Source of the DNA: Strongyloides papillosus
Lineage: Eukaryota > Nematoda > Chromadorea > Rhabditida > Strongyloididae
Assembly: GCA_005656395.1 (NCBI GenBank)
Contig: SRSI01000009.1
Coordinates: forward strand, 2,232,001 to 2,296,000
DNA: 64,000 nt
Reading direction: 5' to 3'
Shown here: piece after piece, positions 47,825 to 59,996 of the stretch
How positions within the stretch are numbered: position 1 is the stretch's first letter
Layout: every line of letters begins with the position of its first letter
Notes under the pieces: generated by a model
Told to the model about the DNA's origin: nothing
What the model saw: the letters and a program-made list of their open reading frames with translations, nothing else
Database searches by the model: none
Translations under genes and position numbers: made by a program

Positions 47825-48298
47825 AGTAAAATAAATATAAAACTTTTATTTTAACTATATTTATTAAAATTAATCTATAATTGGTCAAGTAAATTAGTAT
47901 GTAATTTTACTATCATCCTTTAACTTATTATTTTTTTTATTTTCATCAAAACATAATAAAATGGTATGTAGTTTATTATAAAAAGAGGATTAAGAATTGT
48001 AGAAAAAATATTTTGAGGTATAATTTTAAATCTATAATGGATCAATAAAATAAAAAATTACTTAGGAATCTTTTTACTCTAAGGTATAAACTAAAGCAGG
48101 AAGAATTAAATATTTTAATGTACATACATTAATCATAATAACATTTTTCCTAGTAAACAACGTATTTAATTTATCATTGGATAGAGAAATTTTCATAATT
48201 ATGTGAAGAAATAATTAATTGTTTTTGATACTATAAAATTTTTCAATTATTTATTGGTAAACACAATAATTTTCTCAATTTTTTTTAGAAATCTTCTA
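47825..48298. other. Intergenic, convergent 3' ends of RPN2 and aminopeptidase
   Basis: 474 nt, A/T-rich. AATAAA occurs at about 47830 just after the RPN2 stop. Nothing else recognised. Confidence 0.5.
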
Positions 48299-49864
48299 TT
48301 AAATACGTGGTAAAATATAATGAGCAATTAATGTTACAAGAGGATTTGGATAGGATACATTTGGGAAATCACCCATACAACTACCCATATCAATATGAGT
48401 AAATTTTACTGGTCTTTCACTTTTATTCTGATGATTCATTAATCCAGAACCTTGAATAAGAAAAGCTCCTGGTGCTTGATGGCCTCTAAGAGTAACTACT
48501 GATGCTAAAGTATTTCCTTGACGAAGATCTGCCTCTTTGCATTCAGGGAAGTTAAATTGAAAATCTTCTGGTTGTAAACGATCAATTACTAGCGGTTGTC
48601 CATAAATTTCTCCCGTCTTAAGAATTTCATTTGAAGTACCGTGTTTTAGAGCTGGTCCATTATCCATCATTGAAGCATACTCACCATGTGCTAAAACTTC
48701 ATGACCTGTCAATGTAGCTAATGTATAAAGATGAGGATTTTTATATTTAGCAGATATTTCTAATAATTCAGTAAGTGAGTCAAGCATTGAAATTCTACCT
48801 TCGGCATCAGTATTCATTATTCTTATATATTTTCCGCTTCTTGATTTAATAATTTCATCACATGTATAGCCATTTGAACCAATACTATTTCGAACCATAG
48901 GCATATTAGCAATAACACGGATATTTTTAGGTTTTAAAATATTTAATGCAGCAAAAAATCCAGCAACAACAGCTGATCCATATTTATCTCTACTCATACC
49001 ATTCATTGCAGTTCCTATTTTTAAGTTTATACCTCCAGTATCAATTGTGACACCTTTTCCAACAAGCATTATCGTTTCCACATCCTCATTATCAGGTGAA
49101 CTTTGATATTCTAACTTTATAAGACATGGTCTATGTTCTGGTACATCATTGGCGGAACGATTAACTGCAAACATTAAGGGATAATCCCTTTCAATAATAT
49201 TAAGGTCTGTAATATTTTTAATTTTAACTGAAGATTTCTCATCGAACAAATCCTGCATATATTTTCCAACTTTTAATGGTGTCATTCTTATGGGATCGGA
49301 ATCTCCTACATCTCTACATACTGTTAGAGAAATTAAGAATGCTTTTAATATTTTATCTAAATTACTATTTTCTTTTTCATCAACAAATACATTTAAACTT
49401 TCTAATGATATTTGATGTTTAAAATTACGTTCTCTTACAGTTAAAGGAACATAAGTACAATGTAAAGCACCAAATGCTGATACTAAATTAGCTTGTTGAA
49501 ATGTTCCATCAGATAAAGTTATTAAGACAACATTTTTCATTCCTGAAGATATGGCCATCTCTATACCATTAATAGCAGCAGTTTTATATTTTCTAACATC
49601 ATCAAAATCTTCATCAATACTTCCAACATTTGAGTATATCAATCGACGTATAGGGAAGAAATCAAATGGAAGTAAAATAAAATGTGCTGAAGCAGTATTA
49701 ATGCTTTTATTTTCAGCACTATACTCAACTAAATTTTCATAAATCTTGCATAATTGACTATGTTTTCTAACAAGTTCTATTGAATGTGAAACAATTACAA
49801 TGCCATCAAAATTTCCTTTTAATGTATTAGTAACATTAACTAATGTTGGCAGAGGAAAAGCCAT
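48299..49864 (-). CDS. lap-2: M17 leucyl aminopeptidase family protein
   Basis: Single exon, 521 aa from the ATG at 49864 (MAFPLPTL). The open frame extends 12 codons further, but a TTTTTAG acceptor sits 1 nt before this ATG, which fixes the start. M17 metal and catalytic positions are kept: VGKGVTIDTGG, INLKIG, MSRDKYGSAVVAG and the signature NTDAEGR near the C-terminal third, followed by TLTGHEV. The family removes N-terminal residues using two metal ions in cytosolic hexamers. The sequence is closer in overall style to the divergent nematode LAP-2 type than to classical LAP-1; that assignment is tentative. Confidence 0.87.
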   Translation of the reverse strand: MAFPLPTLVNVTNTLKGNFDGIVIVSHSIELVRKHSQLCKIYENLVEYSAENKSINTASAHFILLPFDFFPIRRLIYSNVGSIDEDFDDVRKYKTAAINGIEMAISSGMKNVVLITLSDGTFQQANLVSAFGALHCTYVPLTVRERNFKHQISLESLNVFVDEKENSNLDKILKAFLISLTVCRDVGDSDPIRMTPLKVGKYMQDLFDEKSSVKIKNITDLNIIERDYPLMFAVNRSANDVPEHRPCLIKLEYQSSPDNEDVETIMLVGKGVTIDTGGINLKIGTAMNGMSRDKYGSAVVAGFFAALNILKPKNIRVIANMPMVRNSIGSNGYTCDEIIKSRSGKYIRIMNTDAEGRISMLDSLTELLEISAKYKNPHLYTLATLTGHEVLAHGEYASMMDNGPALKHGTSNEILKTGEIYGQPLVIDRLQPEDFQFNFPECKEADLRQGNTLASVVTLRGHQAPGAFLIQGSGLMNHQNKSERPVKFTHIDMGSCMGDFPNVSYPNPLVTLIAHYILPRI

Positions 49865-52800
49865 CCTAAAAATATAATATTTTAGTACATAAAATTGCAA
49901 CTACTGAAAAGTATCAAAAAAGTTTTATGATACAAATAATAAATTTGTAAGATGTATAATGCATTCTGTATTAAAAATATTTAAAAGATAAAATTAATTT
50001 GAAATATAAAATCACTGATAAGGTAAGTAAATGTGAAGGTTAGAAGAAATATAGTAGTAACATACATAACTTATTAAAGCAATGAAATGTTTTAAATAAT
50101 ATATTATTAATGCCACTGCATTTGTCGTTGAAACAAAACTTATTTTCAAAAATATCACTTGTATTGGGATTATTATTTAGTCAAACAAACTTGAAAAATC
50201 TTTGTTTGAATAACGATAAGACTCAAATTATTATCAAAATTTCTTATAAAATAGTAATTAACTTATAATCCTTATTATATGATGAAAAACTATGACATAT
50301 AAGTGGCGTCATTAGCTAAGTGTATATTTGATAAGATATTGATAGCACATGTACGACTTCACTTCAATTTTGTATAATTTAATATATCTTTTAAAAAAAA
50401 CTATCTAATCAAATAGTTATTATTAACTTATATAAACATAAAATTATAAAATATTAATTAAATTAATATATTAAAATATCATGTTAGTTCAAAAATGATG
50501 ATAATATTAATGGGTATTGTTTGCCAATTAATAAAAAAAATAATATATATACATACTTATTAATGATAATTGAAATAAACATCATAAAAGGAACTAACTT
50601 TTTTAATTCACATAGGATACTGAATAAATTTGATAAAGCAATTATTTTATTGGTTTTTAAATTTTGAACAGATGAACACATTATTTATAAATTATAATAC
50701 TAGTGTATAAAGGCATATGAAATAAATACCTATAACATAATTCAATGATATATCTAAAATAAAAATATGAATTAATTAAAAATAATATTTCCAAGTTATT
50801 TTCAATAAAGTTTAATAATAGGCAATTTAATTATTTTTAAGTAAATAAAATTATTCTAAGTACATCTTAATGTTTAAGAAAATATCTTTTAGCTAAATGA
50901 TTAAAATCATTTTAAATTTTTCTGATATTAAAATATAATTCCATTTTTTTAATTTACAATCTTTAGTGTTTGCAATATAGTAGAATATTAATTTTGTGTA
51001 ATGAAATTATATTGATAAGATGTTTTTTAACTAAAAAAGTTTAGATTTTATCAAAACGATTACATTTCTTTAAAAAATTTATTGTCTTTTTTGCATATTT
51101 CATAAAAATTTAAAGAATTTCTATAAAAAAGCTTTTGTTTACATTTGCAAATCAATGATATTTAACTTTATGGTAGAACTATTTCTAACAAAAATATTGT
51201 AAATTGACATAATAGGATGGAATTTTTTCTCATTAAAATAGTAAATAAATCTATGTACTTTTTAATATCATTTTTTAGGATTTAAAAAAATAATCTTTAG
51301 ATGAATAAGTTCTGTGTTAATAGAGATGTAACTATTCAATTAATACTTATAATTGCTAGAGAATTTTTAGTGATAAATTAACAAACAATTTAAATTTGAA
51401 AATATTTTGACAAGGAATATAAGACATTATAAATATTGCCCATATTAATTTTAATTAATGTACCTGATTGATTATTTTGGTTTTTTAACAATAGCTATCA
51501 ATCATATATTCAATGTTATTTATAATTTCATTATGTAACAATTGAGTTAATAAAATAGTTAAAAATATTTTTACCAGATTAAATAATATATTGTTTTTCT
51601 AAGTCATTCAGAAAATAAATAAATACATTTATATTACTAAATTACTGCAAAAGTCTTTAATTTTGAGTGCTCTTTACAAATGTTTGTATTGTCTCAATTA
51701 TATGCATAATATCTTTGATTTGATTTCTTTAAAACGAATGATATGTTTTTTCAACAATTAATATTTTCATATAGCAATCTTAACCAATTTAAAATAATTA
51801 ATATAATTCACTTCAAAAATAGTCAATTAGTTTGATTTCTAGTTTTATATTATTTAACAAATTTATTATATAAAGTAAGTCAAACTATTTCTCATAAATT
51901 ATTTGAATCCTATTAGTAACATAATTTAGTTCTTATACTTATATTATGCAGGAATATGAATTTTATAATAATAGTTAAGAAATTTAAAGAATTACTAAGA
52001 AATGACGTGTATAAAAATATTATATATAAATCTTGAAAAAAAACAATATATAAATATTCAATAATACAGTATAACAAATTCTTTACAAAATACTCCTACG
52101 TTTGCTAGTTCAAAAAATAACTTAGTATAAATGCATTTTAATTTTTATAACAGAAATCTTGAAAAAACATTATTAACTTTATTTCATCTACATAAACATT
52201 CCATTACCGTTAGATAACTAAGTATCAAAAATATTTATAATTTATTACTCTAATATTAATAATGATTTTTTATTAATCTAATCGAAGTTTGCTCTTTCTG
52301 TAAATAATATGTTGTATTTTTTATTTGAAATTCTAAGAAAAATAACAGTCTTATAATATTAATACAACATTCAGAAATAAAAAAATATGATTATGTTTTG
52401 AAAAATAATATCACATTTTTTTAATGAAATATTGAAATGCAATTATTTTAGTTACTAAATATTTGCAGAAAATGGAATTTTAAATAACAACAAAAATAAT
52501 GTGTTATTTAGCATGAAAATTTATCATCTTTATCCACACTACTTACAGGCTTTTCTTTTTATAATTCATAAAATCTTAATTCCATATGAAATCTTCTCAT
52601 ATATCCAAAGAAACAATTAACATATTGAATATCGAAAATAAAAATTACAAAAAAACAAACTTAGATGAATATAAAATACGATTTGACCTCCAAGATTAGA
52701 TAAAAATAAAATTTATAGCAAAAATATTTTTATCTGTTGAAAAAATTGTTAGAAAAATAAATAAAGTAATAAGCAACTACATTTTTAACTACGAAAAACT

Positions 52801-52938
52801 ATTCTAGAGAAATTAGTCTTTATTATAAAAAAAATATGTTTTCGACATTTGTTAATAATTCATTTTACTAAAAATATTTTTTTTCGAATTTATATATTAT
52901 CACGCATATTAATAGTTAAAACTATCAACATAAGGGTA
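49865..52938. other. 3.1-kb A/T-rich gene-less stretch
   Basis: One of the two longest gaps in the window. It is uniformly A/T-rich with stops in all frames; the longest frame (50484-50681, minus) has no recognisable features. I see no long inverted repeat, tRNA or transposon here. The right end should contain the CDT2 3' UTR, the left end the aminopeptidase promoter. Confidence 0.5.
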
Positions 52939-54444
52939 TTAACATATATATGGATTAAACAACGGAAAAAATTTTCCCTTCTTGACCACATCATTTTCAT
53001 TTTTTTCCAGAAGTTTTCGTTTTAAATTTGCTTCTTTCCGTTTCGGAGTGACATTAGATGAAGGTTGATTATTTTGCAGACCCAATTTTGGTATAGGAAA
53101 AGTAAAATTTAAATGTGGTTGCTTATTAATACTATTAGTTTCATTTATTCTTGTTGGTTTTTCAACTTGGTTTAATTCCTCACCAGTTTTAATAAAATCC
53201 TTATCCCAACCATATTCCCAAATCCGAATATTTGAGCAAGAACCTGTTAAAATATATTTCCCATCAATAGAATAATTCACAATATTTGTATCTGAACCAT
53301 GTCCTTGCAGTAGATATTTAGAATATGGTAATGTATAGTCAAACTCTTTAAGATTATTTCTCTTCCTATGAAAAAGAGAGGACAGATCAAATACTTTGAC
53401 ACAATCCATACTAGTTCCAACAAGTAAATGATCCGTTATCGGTGAAATAGACAAACGAGATGAATAATTTATACCTTCTCCTAAGTTATTAACCATTGCA
53501 TACATTGGATCTTCATACGCTCCATCACTACTAAACATATAAATTTCATTATTTGTACAGGCAGCATAAAAATTTGACCTTTTTGGATCAACAGCTATAT
53601 ATGCTATACCATAATCCCGTTTTGAAATTGGCATTTTATATGTAAATAATGGTTCTACATTTGATATATTTGATTGAGGTAAAAACCGCACATCCCAACA
53701 TCGAATACCTGTCAAAGACACAGAAGAACCAGTGACAAACTGCCATTCATTTAGAAATGTTATTGCAGAAAGTGTTGATGTAACCATGTCTTTTGGATTA
53801 CTTTTAACAATACTTTTTGATGATGTAGAATTTTTACAAAATTGCCAATGTGGTTGAGATAGATATGTAATTTTGTTATCTTCAAAGTGCTTGAGATTTC
53901 TGGATAAAACACTCTGACTACTCCTTATATCAAATATTGCAATACTGTTATCACGTCCACCAACAATAAAAACATTTTGTTGTACGGGATTTAGCGCTAA
54001 ACATTTTAAAAGACTTATGTTTGTAGTAAAACTTTCTAATGGTGTCTCAGTGTTTATATCTCTTAAATATACAGGGTCTTCAGATGATATGGAAATAAGT
54101 CTTGAATCATTTTTGATAAATGACAGTGCATTTACATGCGTCCTATGTTTACTTAAATTGTTACATAAACAATTTTCTGAAATACTTTTATTAGATTTAT
54201 TGGCATTTCCTACTGTAATTGTTCCATCATGCAAACCAATGGCAAAAATTTCAGGGGTATTGATGTCTTTGCAAAATTCACCTGCTAGTACTTCCTGCTA
54301 AAAATGTTACTTAATAGATGGTTAATTTCATACCTCCACATAAACAGGAATAACTGAGGAGTAGTTCTCGAATATATCATATTGATAACTATTTAAAATT
54401 TTTTCATAGCAATGCTCCTTAAAAAGGAAATTTCTAAATGACAT
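52939..54444 (-). CDS. cdt-2: CDT2/DTL, WD-repeat substrate receptor of CRL4
   Basis: Exons complement(54334..54444) and complement(52939..54297) with a 36-nt phase-0 intron give 489 aa. WD40 blades match DTL: THVNALSFIKNDSRLIS, VFIVGGRDNSIAIFDIR, TGIRCWDVR, YGIAYIAVDPKRSNFYAACTNNEIYMF, SRLSISPITDHLLVGTS, and YSIDGKYILTGSCSNIRIWEYG. CDT2 uses the CUL4-DDB1 ligase to degrade CDT1, SET8 and CKIs bound to PCNA. A basic tail of about 90 aa follows the propeller (TPKRKEANLKRKLLEK). I did not identify a PIP box. The protein is shorter than human DTL (730 aa), lacking most of the C-terminal tail. Confidence 0.83.
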
Positions 54445-55227
54445 ATCTATAACAACCTTTCAAATAAATAACGGGATGGAAATTGAAGATTAAATATACT
54501 TGCCACCAATTTCATGTGTTTTGGTAAAGTGTACACAATTGCGAGGGAATTTTTTTGCTATTTTCATAGATGACCTTTTCATTCTTTTTTTATATTTTTG
54601 AAAATAACCAATAGAATAGAAACGTTTAATGGTAAGAAAATTGATGAAGACATAAGTACTACGACTTTGTATTTTAGTAACATAAAATTCATTCTATCTA
54701 AAGAAAATTCAATTTTAATGAAAGGGGAAATAAAAGTTGCATATTTAAATTGATACATTAAAAAAAATTATTTTGGTGTTGGTGATTGAGCACATACACT
54801 TGTAAAGTGATAGAATGGGAGTAAAGTATGTATGTAGGAAATAAACTGATCTTTAGTTTAATTATCAGGAAAATAAATTATGAACATTTTAATGAAATTG
54901 CTCGACAGGAATTTTAATACTTTAAATAAATAAAAATTAAAAATTCTTAGGAGTGGATTACCGAAAAATTTTTGCTGGAGAAATGATTGATTTATCACAA
55001 AGATATTTTAAAAAAAGTATATCATAAGGAACTGTTGCACAGAGACATTTAAGAAACTTTAAAATCTATTAAAACATCACTTTTTAATGAATAAAGAAAA
55101 TTTTTATTATAGTTTGAATATTTGAAGTGTGTTTAGTTTTCTTGATACAAAGCATTAATTTTTAATTATTTTTTCATTATATTAAAAAATTATCATAGGT
55201 ACTTATAAAATTAGAATGATATTATTG
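54445..55227. other. Intergenic, CDT2 upstream and kinase 3' side
   Basis: 783 nt between two minus-strand genes. A/T-rich, with a slightly more mixed segment at 54770-54840. No exon or RNA gene recognised. Confidence 0.45.
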
Positions 55228-56571
55228 TTATAAGCCAATAATATTCTTTTTGAATTCTTGTTCAATCTCTTCTAAATTGATTGATGATGACATCTCTTTT
55301 TTTTTATTGGCTTTCTCTGGTTCCACATTTTTTTCGATAAAAACATTTTCATTAATGATATTTGAATTTGAATCATCATTGTTTCTATTGTTTCTTCTTC
55401 GAAAAGAATTTCTTATTCGTCGAGAAGTTTTTCTAAGTGAACGTCTTGCTTTTGCTATACGAGTTTTTAAATTACTTCCATTTTTAGTAGTACGATTTGA
55501 GCCACCTTTCTTTTTATTATCGTAAACTGTTGTAGTACTATCATTATTTTCTTTTTTCTTTGGTAAAGGTTTTTGTGTCGGGTTTTTGGATATCTCCCAA
55601 TCGTATGGATCATCAAATTGAACTTCCAATTTATCCATTTCAGTCTTGTAAAATGTGAATACTTTATGGTAGTCTGGCCTCACATAATAATTTAATCCAT
55701 ATAAATATACAAGACAAGAAGCTAATTCTGGTAAATCAGGGAAAATATCTTTTGTAGGTGTTTCTTTTTTTACTAATTTGACTTTTTCATTATCATCAAA
55801 ATCCCATGGAAGTTTTTTTAGAAATTCAGCAGTACAATAAAGTAATGAAATAAGATCATCACATCTCCCTTGTTCTTGATTTTCTTGAGCATTTATACTG
55901 GCGTATTTTGTAGTTCCTCGAAATCCACATTTTACTCGTGCTTTTCTTTTTTCTATCTTTCCTGAAGGATTAATTTTTACATACTCTCTCACCAATCCAA
56001 AATCAACAAGGTATATAATTCTTTCCGTACCATGACCTTTTAAAAAGTTTTCAGTTTTTATGTCTCTGTGAATAAATCCAACCTCGTGAATTTGTTTTAT
56101 ACCCAGTAAACATTGAATAGATACACGTATAGCCGTTGATTTTGAAAAGAATTTCTCTTGAATTATCAAATCAAATAGTGATTGTCCAAGTAACGTCATA
56201 ATAACATAAGTGAAACGATTATTTTTACCGCTAGATATCAATTGACATACATTTTTTTTATTTTTCAAACGCTTCATGACTTGAACTTCAAAACTTAGGA
56301 TTGAACTTTCTTTAACTTTATTAGAAACTGCTTTTAAAGCGTACTGTGAACCTGATAGCGTATCTTTAACGAGAAAAATTGATCCACACCCTCCTTCATC
56401 TAATGGTTTTATAAATTGATATTTTTCTTCAATGATTACACCTGAGGGGATGTCAATTAAACCACTATTTTCTTTTTCTTGAAATGGGAATGATGTATCA
56501 GAAATCACTGTTGTCGGACCAATTTTGTCATTTGCATTTATTGGTAATGTTTTATCATCTTGATCACCCAT
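55228..56571 (-). CDS. CK1/TTBK-family protein kinase with basic tail
   Basis: Single exon, 447 aa from the ATG at 56571 (MGDQDDK). The kinase domain (about 50-330) has DEGGCGSIFLV, the Lys in YALKAV, FIHRDIKTENFL, LVDFGLVREY and the CK1-type GFRGTTKYASINA, which places it in the CK1/TTBK group that is greatly expanded in nematodes and often sperm-enriched. The glycine loop reads G-G-C-G-S. The kinase core looks catalytically intact. The tail is strongly basic (KTRIAKARRSLRKTSRRIRNSFRRRNN), suggesting nucleic-acid or membrane association. The subfamily member cannot be named. Confidence 0.88.
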   Translation of the reverse strand: MGDQDDKTLPINANDKIGPTTVISDTSFPFQEKENSGLIDIPSGVIIEEKYQFIKPLDEGGCGSIFLVKDTLSGSQYALKAVSNKVKESSILSFEVQVMKRLKNKKNVCQLISSGKNNRFTYVIMTLLGQSLFDLIIQEKFFSKSTAIRVSIQCLLGIKQIHEVGFIHRDIKTENFLKGHGTERIIYLVDFGLVREYVKINPSGKIEKRKARVKCGFRGTTKYASINAQENQEQGRCDDLISLLYCTAEFLKKLPWDFDDNEKVKLVKKETPTKDIFPDLPELASCLVYLYGLNYYVRPDYHKVFTFYKTEMDKLEVQFDDPYDWEISKNPTQKPLPKKKENNDSTTTVYDNKKKGGSNRTTKNGSNLKTRIAKARRSLRKTSRRIRNSFRRRNNRNNDDSNSNIINENVFIEKNVEPEKANKKKEMSSSINLEEIEQEFKKNIIGL

Positions 56572-57717
56572 AACTTTTATCACAACAATATTAAATAAAT
56601 GAATTTATACATTTTATAAAACTCTTTTGAACTAAAATTTTAATTTTATTGAATAATTAGAATTTTATATAGAATGGAATATTACTTTAAGTGTTATTAT
56701 ACATTATAATATTCTATTATGAATAATAAAATATCCATTATGCATATTAACACTTTCAATAGTAGCGAAATGTACCAAATATTGAACTCTATAGAAACTT
56801 TGAAATGAATATGATATACCCCAAATTTAAAGTGTATAAAAGAAAAAGAACGTCAACTAAAAAGCAGTTAGTTATATATTTGCATTTTGTTATTGTTGTA
56901 AAATGTTTATTAATAATTTATCTATATTTTTACTATGATTGATAATGAATAAATAAATTAATTTATTGTCAAGAATTACCGCTACAATATCATGAATCAT
57001 AACGGTAGTATAGAACATTTATCGAAGCATTTTTTTAATATATTAGAGAAATCTAACTTCAGATGGAAAAAATATCTTTCAAACAGGAGTTTAAATCAAA
57101 CAACAACTAAAAAACTAAGATTGGATAATTTAAATATTTAGAAAAGTGATTTCTCATACATTTATTTTCAAACATTACATTTAATTGTTAGAAAACAAGC
57201 AACATATCATACGATTGATTTGAAAATATTAACATACTATATTTAATAGTATCCGAAGTGATAAGGTTCAAAAAATTATATTTATGGAAAAAAGCTCCTC
57301 AATAATTTATTTACAATCAACATCTAATTTTATATTTTAAAATGTACTACAGAAAACAGCTCAAATTTTAATATGATAACAATATCATATATAAATAGTA
57401 AATTATTTTAATAGTTTCCCATGTTTTCTTTAATTTCATGTGCAAAATAATTACAATAACGTTAGTCACAACCCAGAAAAATTAAAATTTTACTAAATGG
57501 AACAAATTTAATACATTTTACATTGACCAGTGCTTTTTTTGTGTAATGTACTTTGGTAAATAAAACTTTCAATCAAAACAAACAAATCACTGACGATGCT
57601 TATCAACACATAATAATTTTCCTATTAATTTCTTTATTAAAAAAACAATTAAATATACAATATCTACAAAAAAAAACAATTATACAATAAAATCTACAGT
57701 TAAATACATAAATTAAA
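56572..57717. other. Intergenic before the SUMO-gene cluster
   Basis: 1.15 kb, A/T-rich with no supported exon. Left part upstream of the kinase; right part 3' of PIAS-like copy 2. The base composition changes visibly at about 57.7 kb, where the SUMO-related genes begin. Confidence 0.45.
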
Positions 57718-59241
57718 TTAACATGGTAAAAATTTTCTATAAGAAAGATGGACAGTCTTACTAGTAAATCGGGCACTTCTCCTTACATTCTTACTTCTTC
57801 TTTTTTGAGATTCCAAAGACTTCATAAATGTTGATGTCCTTAGATCAGTACTTCTTCTTGTCATGATATTGACTTCATCGTCGCTATCAATGACAATAAC
57901 ATCAACATCGTCCATTTCTTTTTCATCCTCTTCCTTCAATAAATCCTCTAGATACATCTCCTTACCCTTGGACAGCTTATACTTCAATCTTTGTTCATTG
58001 TACAGAAAAATTTCATCATCCTTCGGGTGTTTATGGAGAATTTTCTCGAAGAATCTAAAAAACAATATAAAAAATACAAAAAAAAATAACTTACTCATCA
58101 ACCATAATATCATCCGGTGTACAGGGACTCTTACAAATATTGCACAACCACTTTTCGCTACCCTTATTAAATGTGAGGTAGTCTTCAAGATCATCTGGAA
58201 TGATGTGGTTGCAGTTCATCCCACGGAAAGGTATTCGTATCCTCCTGAGTGTTGTTGAGGATAATAGGCTAATCTTAGTACAGTCTAGTTCAATATCTCC
58301 CGACTTTGGCATAACTTCCTGTAGATCATCTATAAATTCATCAATTGAGATTTTTTCACGAGAGAGCACCTCATTACACAAGTCCTGAACGCTTTTTTGG
58401 GTTGATGAGAAGATCCCAAATGCGTATGTGTTATTCTTGTTATCATTTCTTTTAAATTCCACTCTAACATTTAGGTACTTAGAACGTTCACAATCTTCTC
58501 GGCATTGTTTAATTCCTTCATTGAGAATAGTTGGGTATGATACACGTTCTTTTCTATCTGATGTAGTGTAGACAATCTCACGTGGTAAAAGAGTAGTAAC
58601 GTTGAGATTGTTGATAAATAGCTCCATTTCCACTGGGTAGTCATCCTTCGGTGCATCTATTGTCTTACTACCATCATGAATCCTTGCACATCGGAGAAGA
58701 AACGTCATTTGAGGAGACATCTCTGATCCATTTCCAAGAAATAATTTTCTACACAAATCCGATGGTAACTTAAAGTTTAGAGATACGTTGTGGTCGATGC
58801 TCCTGATAGTAACGTAATTCCATCCTCCTATCCTTTTGATGTCATCATAGAAATACAATTTCCTCATATTGATGACATCTCGGTGTTCCACATAGCCAGA
58901 AGAAGATTCAAAACCCAAAGCTGGAATCATCCTTACATCATCAATCTCCAGACCAGTTTTTAGGCAATAGTCCATAATCTCCCCACGATCCAGTATAATT
59001 TTTACAAGTTCTTCATCGTCAGTGTGTTGATCAAGAATAATATATAGGAGTATCTGTAACTTGGATCTACTCCCAGAAGCGGTGTGATTGATTCTTCTTA
59101 AACATTTATACAAGTCGATTTTTCTAAATCTATTCAAAATTAAATCCTGAAAAAGTTTTTAAAATATAAGGTATTTAAATAACTTACTTTACACATCTTT
59201 ATTGCTAGTTGGTTAGTTGCAGTGTTGTTGTTTGGAGACAT
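57718..59241 (-). CDS. PIAS-like SUMO E3 ligase, copy 2
   Basis: Exons complement(59188..59241), complement(58095..59146) and complement(57718..58054) give 480 aa. SAP-like helices (RFRKIDLYKCLRRINHTASG) lie about 22-58, the PINIT domain about 105-235 (NFKLPSDLC, DDYPVEMELFIN, ERVSYPTIL), and the SP-RING about 325-360 with NCNH...WLCNICK ligands intact and CTPDDIMVDE following. A strong SUMO-interacting motif DVIVIDSDDE and a basic tail end the protein. The phase-2 intron after VDE matches copies 1 and 3. A TTTCAG acceptor (AG 59253) lies 11 nt before the ATG. It is divergent from the Ulp2-like protease, 755 nt away. Some lines are much richer in G/C than copy 1. Confidence 0.87.
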
Positions 59242-59996
59242 TACTGTAACCCCTGAAATAAAAAAAAATTAGAAAATATTTACACAGCAAATATTAAAAA
59301 ATTTAATACACGTTCGTTAAAATAAAATTTTTTTACTAAGCTTAACACATAATCGCACATAAAAAAAACTATCCGATTTACGATATAATGATTGACAAAA
59401 CCCCAAAAGTCTAATATAATGACATAAAAAGTGAATATACAAGCTAAAATAAAAACATCTATCAGTAAGTCAAACATACATCGTCAAGAAAAATGTCATC
59501 AAATAAAATATCTTTTTGAACTGATAGTCAAAAGTTCATGGTATGAAAAGGTTAGTCACTAAATAGTGTTGAGTTAATTTGAGAATTAAATTGTAGTTCT
59601 TATACATATTTGCAATGCCATAATTCTCTCAATACAAAATAGTTAGTGAAGTCGAATTTGAAATACTATTTTACTGAAATTAATATTTCCCATCATTTTA
59701 TGCAGTCACCATGTCATGTTGGGCTAGTAAAATTCATAAAATCTCCTTCCCATAATGATTATCTAGAAACATACGAAGCCTATGATTTTAAAAAAAAGCC
59801 ACGGAACGTCAACTTTGATAAAAAAAATTTTGCAACATCACAAATTAAAATTTTCATCATCACTAATAATAACGAAATTCAAATAAATTTATTTAAATCA
59901 GCAGTCAAGAAAAATTTTTTGGAAGGGTGTTGATTACAACTTTATTTTTACTACTTTTATTTGTAATAATTTTGTAATTTTACTTATGAAAAAAAG
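59242..59996. promoter_or_regulatory. Divergent region between PIAS-like copy 2 and Ulp2-like protease
   Basis: 755 nt. Two small open frames (59280-59477 minus, 59646-59933 plus) have no recognisable features and are what chance gives in such A/T-rich DNA. The region probably carries promoters for both flanking genes. Confidence 0.45.

Noticed and set aside
59280..59477. 65-codon hydrophobic minus-strand frame
   Set aside because: Phe/Ile/Val-rich noise in a divergent promoter region; no supporting signal.
59646..59933. 95-codon plus-strand frame before the SUMO protease
   Set aside because: Starts at TTG; the first ATG (59700) leaves 78 Lys/Asn-rich residues with no domain. It does not splice convincingly into the protease.
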